A DNA stretch of 64,000 nucleotides from Karalla daura. Its lineage: Eukaryota > Chordata > Actinopteri > Chaetodontiformes > Leiognathidae. Each line of letters begins with the position of its first letter. Positions within the stretch are counted from its first letter, which is position 1. Shown piece after piece: positions 46,475 through 60,986 of this stretch. The notes under the pieces are model-generated. The model was given only the letters and a program-made list of their open reading frames with translations. It was not told where the DNA came from and ran no database searches. The DNA lies in contig CM055188.1 in the NCBI GenBank assembly GCA_029224185.1, positions 1,427,001-1,491,000 of the forward strand. The letters are read 5' to 3'. Both the position numbers and the translations under genes were made by a program.

Positions 46475-49001
46475 AGCGAAATTTCGGTCGAGCGTATCTC
46501 GAGAACCGCTGATCGCAGACACACAAACCATACATCAAAACGTGCGGCTCGGCCCCGGCAAGTGTGCTTTCCTTCGACCCCGACAAAATTCCAGTTTTTG
46601 GCCCCGCCAGGGGCCAAAAACTGGCAAAATCAGTTAATTGGCCGCTGTGGCCAAACCATCCAGATTCTGGACAAGTTAAAAAGAAGAATTGTTCGGGACG
46701 CTCTCCCGCACGCGTTGGTATATAGCAGCCTAAAAATTGACAAAGATTGACGAAAAAATAACACTTTTTAGCCAAAAAGTGCTCAGAAAGAGCAAAAAAT
46801 CCCATAAGAAATGAATGGGAAAAACCAGAAATTTCAAAAAATCGCCCTCAAACAAACATTCGCTGCCAAGTCATACGTTGTCGTACAAAATTCGTTCAAA
46901 CTTCAAAACGTAGGAAAACTTGTCGTCTCTGCCCGTACCCGACAGCGTGTTGATACCTTGTGTCGCTTTTCATCCAGACCGTCTCAAAAACACGTGGGTT
47001 TGGCGTTTTTTGAAAAGTTAGAGTGGGGAGAGACCAACTGTCAGAGTGCGGGATGACTGAAAAATCACCTCTCATTTTGCTCTTTTCACGCTGCTCCCGG
47101 CCAAACCGTAAGCAGTAGACAAATTCTTTTTTCCACTTTTGTAGGCAAATTTGTGCTCTCTCGTGCGATGCCGGCCATAAACCTGAGCGCTTTGTAAAAT
47201 TTAAACGGCGAACCTCAGAGTCAGGCCAGCGCAGCCTCTTCTCTCCATAAGCCCCCATTCATTTTCCAACCGCTGCGATCAAAGTTAAACTTTACACTTC
47301 TACTCGCGACTGTGGCCTCAGTTTTCATCATACACACACCAAATCGCATCAGGGCGTTCCTCAGACTGTCCCCTGCGTGACGGTGTGTTCGTATTGCAGA
47401 TAGGTGCAAGTGTTGTCTCCCTAGAGCCAAATGTTTAGCACTTGGGCAATTTCGCTTTTTCCCATAAGAATGAATGGGGAAATCGGAACGCCTCAAACAA
47501 AAATGCACTACGTCGCCATACTTTGAGGTAGAAACTTCATTTTAATTTCAAAAATTCAAGAAACTTGTGGTCTGTCTATGTACCGACTTTCGTGTTGATA
47601 GCTTGTACCGTTTTTCACCAGCACTTTGTCAAACACACTTTGGTCAAAATGACACAGACCAAGGGTCTGCAGACTGTCGCCGTCGTCATGGCAACCGCAG
47701 CTTTATATGGGGCCCTTATGGAAAAAAACCTTCAAATCGCGACTGTGGGCAAACGATCCAGATTCTGGACAAGTTGAATAGAAGATTTGTTCGGGACGCT
47801 CTCCCGCACGCGTTGGTGTATAACAATCCGAAATCGGACAAAGATTGACGAAAAAATAACACTTTTTGGCTAAAAAGTTTTCCGAAGGAGCAAAAAATCC
47901 CATAAGAAATGAATGGGAAAATCCAGAAAATTCAAAAAATCACCCTCAAACAAACATTCGCTGTAAAGCCGTGCGTTGATGTAGAAACTTCATTCAAACT
48001 CCAAAACGCTGGAAAACTTGTGGTCTCTGCCCGTACCCGACAGCGTGTTGAAACCTTGTATGGTTTTTCATCCAGGCCCTCTCAAAAACATGTGGGTTTG
48101 GCGTTTTCGATGCAGCTCGAGTGGGGAGAGACCAACTGTCAATTTGGGATCGCTGAAGAATCACCTCTCATTTTACTCTTTTCACGCTGCTCCCGGCCAA
48201 ACCGTAAGCAGTAGACAAATTCTTTTTCCCACTTTTGTAGGCAAATTTGTGCTCTCTCGTGCGATGCCGGCCATTAACCTGAGCGCTTTGTAAAATTTAA
48301 ACGGCGAGCCTCAGAGTCAGGCCAGCGCAGCCTCTTCTCTCCATAAGGCCCCATTCATTTTCCGATCACTGCGATCAAAGTTAAACTTTACACTTCTACT
48401 CGGGACTGTGGCCTCAGTTTTCATAGTAGACACACCAAATCGCATCAGGGCGTTCCTGAGACTGTCCCCTGCGTGACGGTGTGTTTGTATTGCAGATAGG
48501 TGCAAGCGTTGTCTCTCTAGAGCCAAATGTTTAGCACTTGGGCAATTTCGCTTTTTCCCATAAGAATGAATGGGAAAATCGAACGCCTCAAACAAAAATG
48601 CGCTACGTCGCCATACTTTGAGGTAGAAACTTCATTTTAATTTCAAAAATTCAAGAAACTTGTGGTCTGTCTGTGTACCGAGTTTCATGTTGAGAACTTG
48701 TATCGTTTTTCACCAGCACCTTCTCAAAGCTCATTTGGTGAATTCCCTGCTACTCTCTCTCCCCTGCTGACAGTGTCCTGCTGGAGCAGGCTGACTGATG
48801 ACCTCATACAGACACACAAACACTTCAGGCACACTCACACACACACTCGGTCTCTCTCACACATGCATGTTAATACAAAGCTATGTCCGAAAAGAGCAAT
48901 TCTCCTTCGGCTATGACGGGGGGGGGGGGGCAGCTAGTGACTCGATGGTGGGCACAGGTTTCGGAGCACTCTCGAAATTTCAGCGCGCTGGAATTTTCTA
49001 G
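46475..49001 (+). repeat. Array unit U19 (A+B, full tail)
   Basis: 2527 bp. The tail G-run (about 48918-48930) ends directly in GCAGC. A single-base deletion (AAAATCGAACGCC near 48576) shifts the minus-strand frame relative to sister copies. Confidence 0.92.
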
Positions 49002-49020
49002 TTATTATTATTATTATTAT

Positions 49021-51120
49021 AGCGAAATTTCGGTCGAGCGTATCTCGAGAACCGCTGATCGCAGACACACAAACCATACATCAAAACGTGCGGCTCGGCC
49101 CCGGCACGTGTGCTTTCCTTCGACCCCGACAAAATTCCAGTTTTTGGCCCCGCCAGGGGCCAAAAACTGGCAAAAATCAGTTAATTGGCCGCTGTGGCCA
49201 AACGATCCAGATTCTGGACAAGTTAAAAAGAAGAATTGTTCGGGACGCTCTCCCGCACGCGTTGGTATATAGCAGCCTAAAAATTGACAAAGATTGACGA
49301 AAAAATAACACTTTTTCGCCAAAAAGTGCTCAGAAAGAGCAAAAAATCCCATAAGAAATGAATGGGAAAAACCAGAAAATTCAAAAAATCGCCCTCAAAC
49401 AAACATTCGCTGCCAAGCCATACGTTGTCGTAGAAACTTCGTTCAAACTTCAAAACGCAGGAAAACTTGTCGTCTCTGCCCGTACCCGGCAGCGTGTTGA
49501 TATCTTGTGTCATTTTTCATCCAGGCCGTCTCAAAAACACGTGGGTTTGGCGTTTTTTGAAAAGTTAGAGTGGGGAGAGACCAACTGTCAGAGTGCGGGA
49601 TGACTGAAAAATCACCTCTCATTTTGCTCTTTTCACGCTGCTCCCGGCCAAACCGTAAGCAGTAGACAAATTCTTTTTTCCACTTTTGTAGGTAAATTTG
49701 TGCTCTCTCGTGCGATGCCGGCCATAAACCTGAGCGCTTTGTAAAATTTAAACGGCGAGCCTCAGAGTCAGGCCAGCGCAGCCTCTTCTCTCCATAAGGC
49801 CCCATTCATTTTCCAACCACTGCGATCAAAGTTAAACTTTACACTTCTACTCGCGACTGTGGCCTCAGTTTTCATAGTAGACACACCAAATCGCATCAGG
49901 GCGTTCCTGAGTCTGTCCCCTGCGTGACGGTGTGTCTACATTGCAGATAGGTGCAAGCGTTGTCTCCCTAGAGCCAAATGTTTAGCACTTGGGCAATTTC
50001 GCTTTTTCCCATAAGAATGAATGGGGAAATCGGAACGCCTCAAACAAAAATGCGCTACGTCGCCATACTTTGAGGTAGAAACTTCATTTTAATTTCAAAA
50101 ATTCAAGAAACTTGTGGTCTGTCTGTGTACCGACTTTCATGTTGATAGCTTGTACCGTTTTTCACCAGCACTTTGTCAAACACACTTTGGTCAAAATGAC
50201 ACCAACCAAGGGTCTGCAGACTGTTGCCGTCGTCATGGCAACCGCAACTTTATATGGGGCCCTTATGGAAAAAAACCTTTAAATCGCGACTGTCTGCAAA
50301 CGATCCAGATTCTGGACAAGTTGAATAGAAGATTTGTTCGGGACGCTCTCCCGCACACGTTGGTGTATAACAATCCGAAATCGGACAAAGATTGACGAAA
50401 AAATAACACTTTTTGGCTAAAAAGTTTTCCGAGGGAGCAAAAAATCCCATAAGAAATGAATGGGAAAATCCAGAAAATTCAAAAAAACACCCTCAAACAA
50501 ACATTCGCTGTAAAGCCGTGCGTTGATGTAGAAACTTCATTCAAACTCCAAAACGCTGGAAAACTTGTGGTCTCTGCCCGTACCCGACAGCGTGTTGATG
50601 CCTTGTATGGTTTTTCATCCAGGCCCTCTCAAAAACACGTGGGTTTGGCGTTTTCGATGCAGCTCGAGTGGGGAGAGACCAACTGTCAATTTGGGATCGC
50701 TGAAGAATCACCTCTCATTTTGCTCTTTTCACGCTGCTCCCGGCCAAACCGTAAGCAGTAGACAAATTCTTTTTTCCAGTTTTGTAGGCAAATTTGTGCT
50801 CTCTCTTGCGATCCCGGCCATAAACCTGAGCGCTTTGTAAAATTTAAAGGGCGAGCCTCAGAGTCAGGCCAGCGCAGCCTCTTCTCTCCATAAGCCCCCA
50901 TTCATTTTCCAACCACTGCGATCAAAGTTAAACTTTACACTTCTACTCGTGACTGTGGCCTCAGTTTTCATAGTAGACACACCAAATCGCATCAGGGCGT
51001 TCCTGAGACTGTCCCCTGCGTGACGGTGTGTTCGTGTTGCAGATAGGTGCAAGCGTTGTCGGTTCGGTGGGCACAGGTTTCGGAGCACTCTCGAAATTTC
51101 AGCGCGCTGGAATTTTCTAG
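49021..51120 (+). repeat. Array unit U20 (A+B, short tail)
   Basis: 2100 bp, with the deletion junction GTTGTCGGTTCGGTGGGC at about 51056. It shares block B variants and ATCCCGGCCATAAACC with U7 and U23. Confidence 0.92.
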
Positions 51121-51133
51121 TTATTATTATTAT

Positions 51134-53679
51134 AGCGAAATTTCGGTCGAGCGTATCTCGAGAACCGGCCATCGCAGACACACAAACGATACATCAAAAC
51201 GTGCGGCTCAGCCCCGGCATGTGTGCTTTCCTTCGACCCTGACAAAATTCCAGTTTTTGGCCCCGCCAGGGGCCAAAAACTGGCAAAAATCAGTTAATTG
51301 GCCGCTGTGGCCAAACGATCCAGATTCTGGACAAGTTAAAAAGAAGAATTGTTCGGGACGCTCTCCCGCACGCGTTGGTATATAGCAGCCTAAAAATTGA
51401 CAAAGATTGACGAAAAAATAACACTTTTTAGCCAAAAAGTGCTCAGAAAGAGCAAAAAATCCCATAAGAAATGAATGGGAAAAACCAGAAAAATCAAAAA
51501 ATCGCCCTCAAACAAACATTCGCTGCCAAGCCATACGTTGTCGTAGAAACTTCGTTCAAACTTCAAAACGTAGGAAAACTTGTCGTCTCTGCCCGTACCC
51601 GACAGCGTGTTGATAGCTTGTGTCGTTTTTCGTCCAGGCCGACTCAAAAACACGTGGGTTTGGCGTTTTTTGAAAAGTTAGAGTGGGGAGAGACCAACTG
51701 TCAGAGTGCGGGATGACTGAAAAATCACCTCTCATTTTGCTCTTTTCACGCTGCTCCCGGCCAAACCGTAAGCAGTAGACAAATTCTTTTTTCCAGTTTT
51801 GTAGGCAAATTTGTGCTCTCTCGTGCGATGCCGGCCATGAACCCGAGCGCTATGTAAAATTTAAACGGCGAGCCTCAGAGTCAGGCCAGCGCAGCCTCTT
51901 CTCTCCATAAGCCCCCATTCATTTTCCAACCACTTCGATCAAAGTTGAACTTTACACTTCTACTCGCGACTGTGGCCTCAGTTTTCATCAAACACACACC
52001 AAATCGCATCAGGGCATTCCTCAGACTGTCCCCTGCGTGACGGTGTGTTTGTATTGCAGATAGGTGCAAGCGTTGTCTCCCGAGAGCCAAATGTTTAGCA
52101 CTTGGGCAATTTCGCTTTTTCCCATAAGAATGAATGGGAAAATCGGAACGCCTCAAACAAAAATGCGCTATGTCGCCATGCTTTGAGGTAGAAACTTCAT
52201 TTTAATTTCAAAAATTCAAGAAACTTGTGGTCTGTCTATGTACCGACTTTCTTGTTGATAGCTTGTACCGTTTTTCACTAGCACCTTCTCAAACACACTT
52301 TGGTCAAAATGACACAGACCAAGGGTCTGCAGACAGTCACCGTCGTCATGGCAACCGCTGCTTTATATGGGGCCCTTATGGAAAAAAACCTTTAAATCGC
52401 GACTGTGGGCAAACGATCCAGATTCTGGACAAGTTGAATAGAAGATTTGTTCGGGACGCTCTCCCGCACGCGTTGGTGTATAACAATCCGAAATCGGACA
52501 AAGATTGACGAAAAAATAACACTTTTTGGCTAAAAAGTTTTCCGAAGGAGCAAAAAATCCCATAAGAAATGAATGGGAAAATCCAGAAAATTCAAAAGAT
52601 CACCCTCAAACAAACATTCGCTGTAAAGCCGTGCGTTGATGTAGAAACTTCATTCAAACTCTAAAACGCTGGAAAACTTGTGGTCTCTGCCCGTACCCGA
52701 CAGCGTGTCGATACCTTGTATGGTTTTTCATCCAGGCCCTCTCAAAAACACGTGGGTTTGGCGTTTTCGATGCAGCTCGAGTGGGGAGAGACCAACTGTG
52801 AATTTGGGATCGCTGAAGAATCACTTCTCATTTTGCTCTTTTCACGCTGCTCCCGGCCAAACCGTAAGCAGTAGACAAATTCTTTTTTCCACTTTTGTAG
52901 GCAAATTTGTGCTCTCTCGTGCGATGCTGGCCATAAACCTGAGCGCTTTGTAAAATTTAAACGGCGAACCTCAGAGTCAGGCCAGCGCAGCCTCTTCTCT
53001 CCATAAGCCCCCATTCATTTTCCAACCACTGCGATCAAAGTTAAACTTTACACTTCTACTCGCGACTGTGGCCTCAGTTTTCATCGTACACACACCAAAT
53101 TGCATCAGGGCGTTCCTCAGACTGTCCCCTGCGTGACGGTGTGTTCGAATTGCAGATAGGTGCAAGCGGTGTCTCCCTAGAGCCATATGTTTAGCACTTG
53201 GCAAATTTTGCTTTTTCCCATAAGAATGAATGGGGAAATCGGAACGCCTCAAACAAAAATGCGCTACGTCGCCATACTTTGAGGTAGAAACTTCATTTTA
53301 ATTTCAAAAATTCAAGAAACTTGTGGTCTGTCAGTGTACCGGGTTTCATGTCGATAGCTTGTATCGTTTTTCACCAGCACCTTCTCAAAGCTCATTTGGT
53401 GAATTCCCTGCTACTCTCTCTCCTCTGCTGACAGTGTCCTGCTGGAGCAGGCTGACTGATGACCTCATACAGACACACAAACACTTCAGGCACACTCACA
53501 CACACACTCGGTCTCTCTCACACATGCATGTTAATACAAAGTTATGGCCGAAAAGAGCAATTCTCCTTCGGCTCTGGCGGGGGGGTGGGGGGGGGGGGGG
53601 GGTTGGGGCAGCTCGTGACTCTATGGTGGGCACAGGTTTCGGAGCACTCTCGAAATTTCAGCGCGCTGGAATTTTCTAG
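51134..53679 (+). repeat. Array unit U21 (A+B, full tail)
   Basis: Has the GAACCGGCCATCGC head change of U11 and a private CTCAGCCCC (near 51207). The G-run in its tail (about 53579-53602) is long. Confidence 0.92.
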
Positions 53680-53692
53680 TTATTATTATTAT

Positions 53693-56240
53693 AGCGAAAT
53701 TTCGGTCGAGCGTATCTCGAGAACCGCTGATCGCAGACACACAAACCATACATCAAAACGTGCGGCTCGGCCCCGGCACGTGTGCTTTCCTTCGACCCCG
53801 ACAAAATTCCAGTTTTTGGCCCCGCCAGGGGCCAAAAACTGGCAAAAATCAGTTAATTGGCCGCTGTGGCCAAACCATCCAGATTCTGGACAAGTTAAAA
53901 AGAAGAATTGTTCGGGACGCTCTCCCGCACGCGTTGGTATATAGCAGCCTAAAAATTGACAAAGATTGACGAAAAAATAACACTTTTTAGCCAAAAAGTG
54001 CTCAGAAAGAGCAAAAAATCCCATAAGAAATGAATGGGAAAAACCACAAATTTCAAAAAATCGCCCTCAAACAAACATTCGCTGCCAAGTCATACGTTGT
54101 CGTACAAAATTCGTTCAAACTTCAAAACGTAGGAAAACTTGTCGTCTCTGCCCGTACCCGACAGCGTGTTGATACCTTGTGTCGCTTTTCATCCAGACCG
54201 TCTCAAAAACACGTGGGTTTGCCGTTTTTTGAAAAGTTAGAGTGGGGAGAGACCAACTGTCAGAGTGTGGGATGACTGAAAAATCACCTCTCATTTTGCT
54301 CTTTTCACGCTGCTCCCGGCCAAACCGTAAGCAGTAGACAAATTCTTTTTTCCAGTTTTGTAGGCAAATTTGTGCTCTCTCGTGCGATGCCGGCCATAAA
54401 CCTGAGCGCTTTGTAAAATTTAAACGGCGAGCCTCAGAGTCAGGCCAGCGCAGCCTCTTCTCTCCATAAGCCCCCATTCATTTTCCAACCACTGCGATCA
54501 AAGTTAAACTTTACACTTCTACTCGTGACTGTGGCCTCAGTTTTCATCATACACACACCAAATCGCATCAGGGCGTTCCTCAGACTGTCCCCTGCGTGAC
54601 GGTGTGTTCGTATTGCAGATAGGTGCAAGTGTTGTCTCCCTAGAGCCAAATGTTTAGCACTTGGGCAATTTCGCTTTTTCCCATAAGAATGAATGGGGAA
54701 ATCGGAACGCCTCAAACAAAAATGCACTACGTCGCCATACTTTGAGGTAGAAACTTCATTTTAATTTCAAAAATTCAAGAAACTTGTGGTCTGTCTATGT
54801 ACCGACTTTCGTGTTGATAGCTTGTACCGTTTTTGACCAGCACTTTGTCAAACACACTTTGGTCAAAATGACACAGACCAAGGGTCTGCAGACTGTCGCC
54901 GTCGTCATGGCAACCGCTGCTTTATATGGGGCCCTTATGGAAAAAAACCTTTAAATCGCGACTGTGGGCAAACGATCCAGATTCTGGACAAGTTGAATAG
55001 AAGATTTGTTCGGGACGCTCTCCCGCACGCGTTGGTGTATAACAATCCGAAATCGGACAAAGATTGACGAAAAAATAACACTTTTTGGCTAAAAAGTTTT
55101 CCGAAGGAGCAAAAAATCCCATAAGAAATGAATGGGAAAATCCAGAAAATTCAAAAAATCACCCTCAAACAAACATTCGCTGTAAAGCCGTGCGTTGATG
55201 TAGAAACTTCATTCAAACTCCAAAACGCAAGAAAAATTGTCGTCTCTGCCCGTACCCGACAGCGTGTCGATACCTTGTATGGTTTTTCATCCAGGGCCTC
55301 TCAAAAACATGTGGGTTTGGCGTTTACGATGCAGCTCGAGTGGGGAGAGACCATCTGTCAATTTGGGATCGCTGAAGAATCATCTCTCATTTTGCTCTTT
55401 TCACGCTGCTCCCGGCCAAACCGTAAGCAGTAGACAAATTCTTTTTTCCACTTTTGTAGGTAAATTTGTGCTCTCTCGTGCGATGCCGGCCATAAACCTG
55501 AGCGCTTTGTAAAATTTAAACGGCGAGCCTCAGAGTCAGGCCAGCGCAGCCTCTTCTCTCCATAAGGCCCCATTCATTTTCCGACCACTGCGATCAAAGT
55601 TAAACTTTACACTTCTACTCGCGACTGTGGCCTCAGTTTTCATAGTAGACACACCAAATCGCATCAGGGCGTTCCTGAGACTGTCCCCTGCGTGACGGTG
55701 TGTTCATATTGCAGATAGGTGCAAGTGTTGTCTCCCTAGAGCCAAATGTTTAGCACTTGGGCAATTTCGCTTTTTCCCATAAGAATGAATGGGAAAATCA
55801 GAACGCCTCAAACAAAAATGTGCTACGTCGCCATACTTTGAGGTAGAAACTTCATTTTAATTTCATAAATTCAAGAAACTTGTGGTCTGTCCGTGTACCG
55901 GGTTTCATGTCGATAGCTTGTACCGTTTTTCACCAGCACCTTCTCAAAGCTCATTTGGTGTATTCCCTGCTACTCTCTCTCCCCTGCTGACAGTGTCCTG
56001 CTGGAGCAGGCTGACTGATGACCTCACACAGACACACAAACACTTCAGGCACACTCACACACACACTCGGTCTCTCTCATACATGCATGTTAATACAAAG
56101 TTATGGCCGAAAAGAGCAATTCTCCTTCGGCTCTGGCGGGGGGAGGTGTGGGGGGGGGGGGGGTTGGGGCAGCTAGTGACTCGATGGTGGGCACAGGTTT
56201 CGGAGCACTCTCGAAATTTCAGCGTGCTGGAATTTTCTAG
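53693..56240 (+). repeat. Array unit U22 (A+B, full tail, diverged B)
   Basis: Its block B P-segment carries several private changes within about 170 bp: ACGCAAGAAAAATTG (55227), CCAGGGCCTC (55292), GCGTTTACGATG (55320), GACCATCTGTC (55349). It has escaped recent homogenisation more than other internal copies. Confidence 0.92.
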
Positions 56241-56242
56241 TT

Positions 56243-56320
56243 AGTGCTCCGAAAGGGAGCACTATTACTCTCCACCGTGTTTATTCTTCTTCTTATTATT
56301 ATTATTATTATTATTATTAT
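56243..56320 (+). repeat. Single minisatellite monomer before U23
   Basis: One CCGAAAGGG-type monomer and a TTA run of about nine repeats. Confidence 0.92.
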
Positions 56321-58420
56321 AGCGAAATTTCGGTCGAGCGTATCTCGAGAACCGCTGATCGCAGACACACAAACCATACATCAAAACGTGCGGCTCGGCC
56401 CCGGCAAGTGTGCTTTCCTTCGACCACGACAAAATTCCAGTTTTTGGCCCCGCCAGGGGCCAAAAACTGGCAAAAATCAGTTAATTGGCCGCTGTCGCCA
56501 AACGATCCAGATTCTGGACAAGTTAAAAAGAAGAATTGTTCGGGACGCTCTCCCGCACGCGTTGGTATATAGCAGCCTAAAAATTGACAAAGATTGACGA
56601 AAAAATAACACTTTTTAGCCAAAAAGTGCTCAGAAAGAGCAAAAAATCCCATAAGAAATGAATGGGAAAAACCAGAAAATTCAAAAAATCGCCCTCAAAC
56701 AAACATTCGCTGCCAAGCCATACGTTGTCGTAGAAACTTCGTTCAAACTTCAAAACGCAGGAAAACTTGTCGTCTCTGCCCGTACCCGACAGCGTGTTGA
56801 TACCTTGTGTCGTTTTTCATCCAGGCCGTCTCAAAAACACGTGGGTTTGGCGTTTTTTGAAAAGTTAGAGTGGGGAGAGACCAACTGTCAGAGTGCGGGA
56901 TGACTGAAAAATCACCTCTCATTTTGCTCTTTTCACGCTGCTCCCGGCCAAACCGAAAGCAGTAGACAAATTCTTTTTTCCACTTTTGTAGGCAAATTTG
57001 TGCTCTCTCGTGCGATGCCGGCCATAAACCTGAGCGCTTTGTAAAATTTAAACGGCGAGCCTCAGAGTCAGGCCAGCGCAGCCTCTTCTCTCCATAAGGC
57101 CCCATTCATTTTCCAACCACTGCGATCAAAGTTAAACTTTACACTTCTACTCGCGACTGTGGCCTCAGTTTTCATAGTAGACACACCAAATCGCATCAGG
57201 GCGTTCCTGAGTCTGTCCCCTGCGTGACGGTGTGTCTACATTGCAGATAGGTGCAAGCGTTGTCTCCCTAGAGCCAAATGTTTAGCACTTGGGCAATTTC
57301 GCTTTTTCCCATAAGAATGAATGGGGAAATCGGAACGCCTCAAACAAAAATGCGCTACGTCGCCATACTTTGAGGTAGAAACTTCATTTTAATTTCAAAA
57401 ATTCAAGAAACTTGTGGTCTGTCTGTGTACCGACTTTCATGTTGATAGCTTGTACCGTTTTTCACCAGCACTTTGTCAAACACACTTTGGTCAAAATGAC
57501 ACCAACCAAGGGTCTGCAGACTGTTGCCGTCGTCATGGCAACCGCAACTTTATATGGGGCCCTTATGGAAAAAAACCTTTAAATCGCGACTGTCTGCAAA
57601 CGATCCAGATTCTGGACAAGTTGAATAGAAGATTTGTTCGGGACGCTCTCCCGCACACGTTGGTGTATAACAATCCGAAATCGGACAAAGATTGACGAAA
57701 AAATAACACTTTTTGGCTAAAAAGTTTTCCGAGGGAGCAAAAAATCCCATAAGAAATGAATGGGAAAATCCAGAAAATTCAAAAAAACACCCTCAAACAA
57801 ACATTCGCTGTAAAGCCGTGCGTTGATGTAGAAACTTCATTCAAACTCCAAAACGCTGGAAAACTTGTGGTCTCTGCCCGTACCCGACAGCGTGTTGATG
57901 CCTTGTATGGTTTTTCATCCAGGCCCTCTCAAAAACACGTGGGTTTGGCGTTTTCGATGCAGCTCGAGTGGGGAGAGACCAACTGTCAATTTGGGATCGC
58001 TGAAGAATCACCTCTCATTTTGCTCTTTTCACGCTGCTCCCGGCCAAACCGTAAGCAGTAGACAAATTCTTTTTTCCAGTTTTGTAGGCAAATTTGTGCT
58101 CTCTCTTGCGATCCCGGCCATAAACCTGAGCGCTTTGTAAAATTTAAAGGGCGAGCCTCAGAGTCAGGCCAGCGCAGCCTCTTCTCTCCATAAGCCCCCA
58201 TTCATTTTCCAACCACTGCGATCAAAGTTAAACTTTACACTTCTACTCGTGACTGTGGCCTCAGTTTTCATAGTAGACACACCAAATCGCATCAGGGCGT
58301 TCCTGAGACTGTCCCCTGCGTGACGGTGTGTTCGTGTTGCAGATAGGTGCAAGCGTTGTCGGTTCGGTGGGCACAGGTTTCGGAGCACTCTCGAAATTTC
58401 AGCGCGCTGGAATTTTCTAG
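56321..58420 (+). repeat. Array unit U23 (A+B, short tail)
   Basis: 2100 bp, with the same deletion junction as U7, U8 and U20 (about 58356). Block B through the tail is nearly indistinguishable by eye from U20. Confidence 0.92.
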
Positions 58421-58439
58421 TTATTATTATTATTATTAT

Positions 58440-60973
58440 AGCGAAATTTCGGTCGAGCGTATCTCGAGAACCGCTGATCGCAGACACACAAACCATACAT
58501 CAAAACGTGCGGCTCGGCCCCGGCAAGTGTGCTTTCCTTCGACCCCGACAAAATTCCAGTTTTTGGCCCCGCCAGGGGCCAAAAACTGGCAAAATCAGTT
58601 AATTGGCCGCTGTGGCCAAACGATCCAGATTCTGGACAAGTTAAAAAGAAGAATTGTTCGGGACGCTCTCCCGCACGCGTTGGTATATAGCAGCCTAAAA
58701 ATTGACAAAGATTGACGAAAAAATAACACTTTTTCGCCAAAAAGTGCTCAGAAAGAGCAAAAAATCCCATAAGAAATGAATGGGAAAAACCAGAAAATTC
58801 AAAAAATCGCCCTCAAACAAACATTCGCTGCCAAGCCATACGTTGTCGTAGAAACTTCGTTCAAACTTCAAAACGCAGGAAAACTTGTCGTCTCTGCCCG
58901 TACCCGACAGCGTGTTGATACCTTGTGTCGTTTTTCATCCAGGCCGTCTCAAAAACACGTGGGTTTGGCGATTTTTGAAAAGTTAGAGTGGGGAGAGACC
59001 AACTGTCAGAGTGCGGGATGACTGAAAAATCACCTCTCATTTTGCTCTTTTCACGCTGCTCCCGGCCAAACCGTAAGCAGTAGACAAATTCTTTTTTCCA
59101 GTTTTGTAGGCAAATTTGTGCTCTCTCGTGCGATGCCGGCCATAAACCTGAGCGCTTTGTAAAATTTAAACGGCGAGCCTCAGAGTCAGGCCAGCGCAGC
59201 CTCTTCTCTCCATAAGGCCCCATTCATTTTCCGATCACTGCGATCAAAGTTAAACTTTACACTTCTACTCGCGACTGTGGCCTCAGTTTTCATAGTAGAC
59301 ACACCAAATCGCATCAGGGCGTTCCTGAGACTGTCCCCTGCGTGACGGTGTGTTCGAATTGTAGATAGGTGCAAGCGTTGTCTCCCGAGAGCCAAATGTT
59401 TAGCACTTGGGCAATTTCGCTTTTTCCCATAAGAATGAATGGGGAAATCGGAACGCCTCAAACAAAAATGCACTACGTCGCCATCCTTTGAGGTAGAAAC
59501 TTCATTTTAATTTCAAAAATTCAAGAAACTTGTGGTCTGTCTATGTACCGACTTTCGTGTTGATAGCTTGTACCGTTTTTCACCAGCACTTTGTCAAACA
59601 CACTTTGGTCAAAATGACACAGACCAAGGGTCTGCAGACTGTCGCCGTCGTCATGGCAACCGCAGCTTTATATGGGGCCCTTATGGAAAAAAACCTTTAA
59701 ATCGCGACTGTGGGCAAACGATCCAGATTCTGGACAAGTTGAATAGAAGATTTGTTCGGGACACTCTCCCGCACGCGTTGGTGTATAACAATCCGAAATC
59801 GGACAAAGATTGACGAAAAAATAACACTTTTTGGCTAAAAAGTTTTCCGAAGGAGCAAAAAATCCCATAAGAAATGAATGGGAAAATCCAGAAAATTCAA
59901 AAAATCACCCTCAAACAAACATTCGCTGTAAAGCCGTGCGTTGATGTAGAAACTTCATTCAAACTCTAAAACACAGGAAAACTTGTGGTCTCTGCCCGTA
60001 CCCGACAGCATGTCAATGCCTTGTATGGTTTTTCATCCAGGCCCTCTCAAAAACACGTGGGTTTGGCGTTTTCGATGCAGCTCGAGTGGGGAGAGACCAA
60101 CTGTGAATTTGGGATCGCTGAAGAATCACCTCTGATTTTGCTCTTTTCACGCTGCTCCCGGCCAAACCGTAAGCAGTAGACAAATTCTTTTTTCCACTTT
60201 TGTAGGCAAATTTGTGCTCTCTCGTGCGATGCTGGCCATAAACCTGAGCGCTTTGTAAAATTTAAACGGCGAGCCTCAGAGTCAGGCCAGCGCAGCCTCT
60301 TCTCTCCATAAGCCCCCATTCATTTTCCGACCACTGCGATCAAAGTTAAACTTTACACTTCTACTCGTGACTGTGGCCTCAGTTTTCATAGTAGACACAC
60401 CAAATCACATCAGGGCGTTCCTGAGACTGTCCCCTGCGTGACGGTGTGTTTGTATTGCAGATAGGTGCAAGCGTTGTCTCCCTAGAGCCAAATGTTTCGC
60501 ACTTGGGCACTTTCGCTTTTTCCCATAAGAATGAATGGGAAAATCGGAACGCCTCAAACAAAAATGCGCTACGTCGCCATACTTTGAGGTAGAAACTTCA
60601 TTTTAATTTCAAAAATTCAAGAAACTTGTGGTCTGTCTGTGTACCGGGTTTCATGTCGATAGCTTGTATCTTTTTTCACCAGCACCTTCTCAAAGCTCGT
60701 TTGGTGAATTCCCTGCTACTCTCTCTCCCCTGCTGACAGTGTCCTGCTGGAGCAGGCTGACTGATGACCTCATACAGACACACAAACACTTCAGGCACAC
60801 TCACACACACACTCGGTCTCTCTCACACATGCATGTTAATACAAAGTTATGGCCGAAAAGAGCAATTCTCCTTCGGCTACGGCGGGGGGAGGGGGGTTGG
60901 GGCAGCCAGTGACTCGATGGTGGGCACAGGTTTCGGAGCACTCTCGAAATTTCAGCGCGCTGGAATTTTCTAG
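58440..60973 (+). repeat. Array unit U24 (A+B, full tail)
   Basis: Block B shares GGGACACTCTCCCGC (near 59758) and the CATGTCAATGCC segment with the first B of U3, almost 49 kb away. Its tail G-run is short (GGGGGGAGGGGGG). Confidence 0.92.
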
Positions 60974-60986
60974 TTATTATTATTAT

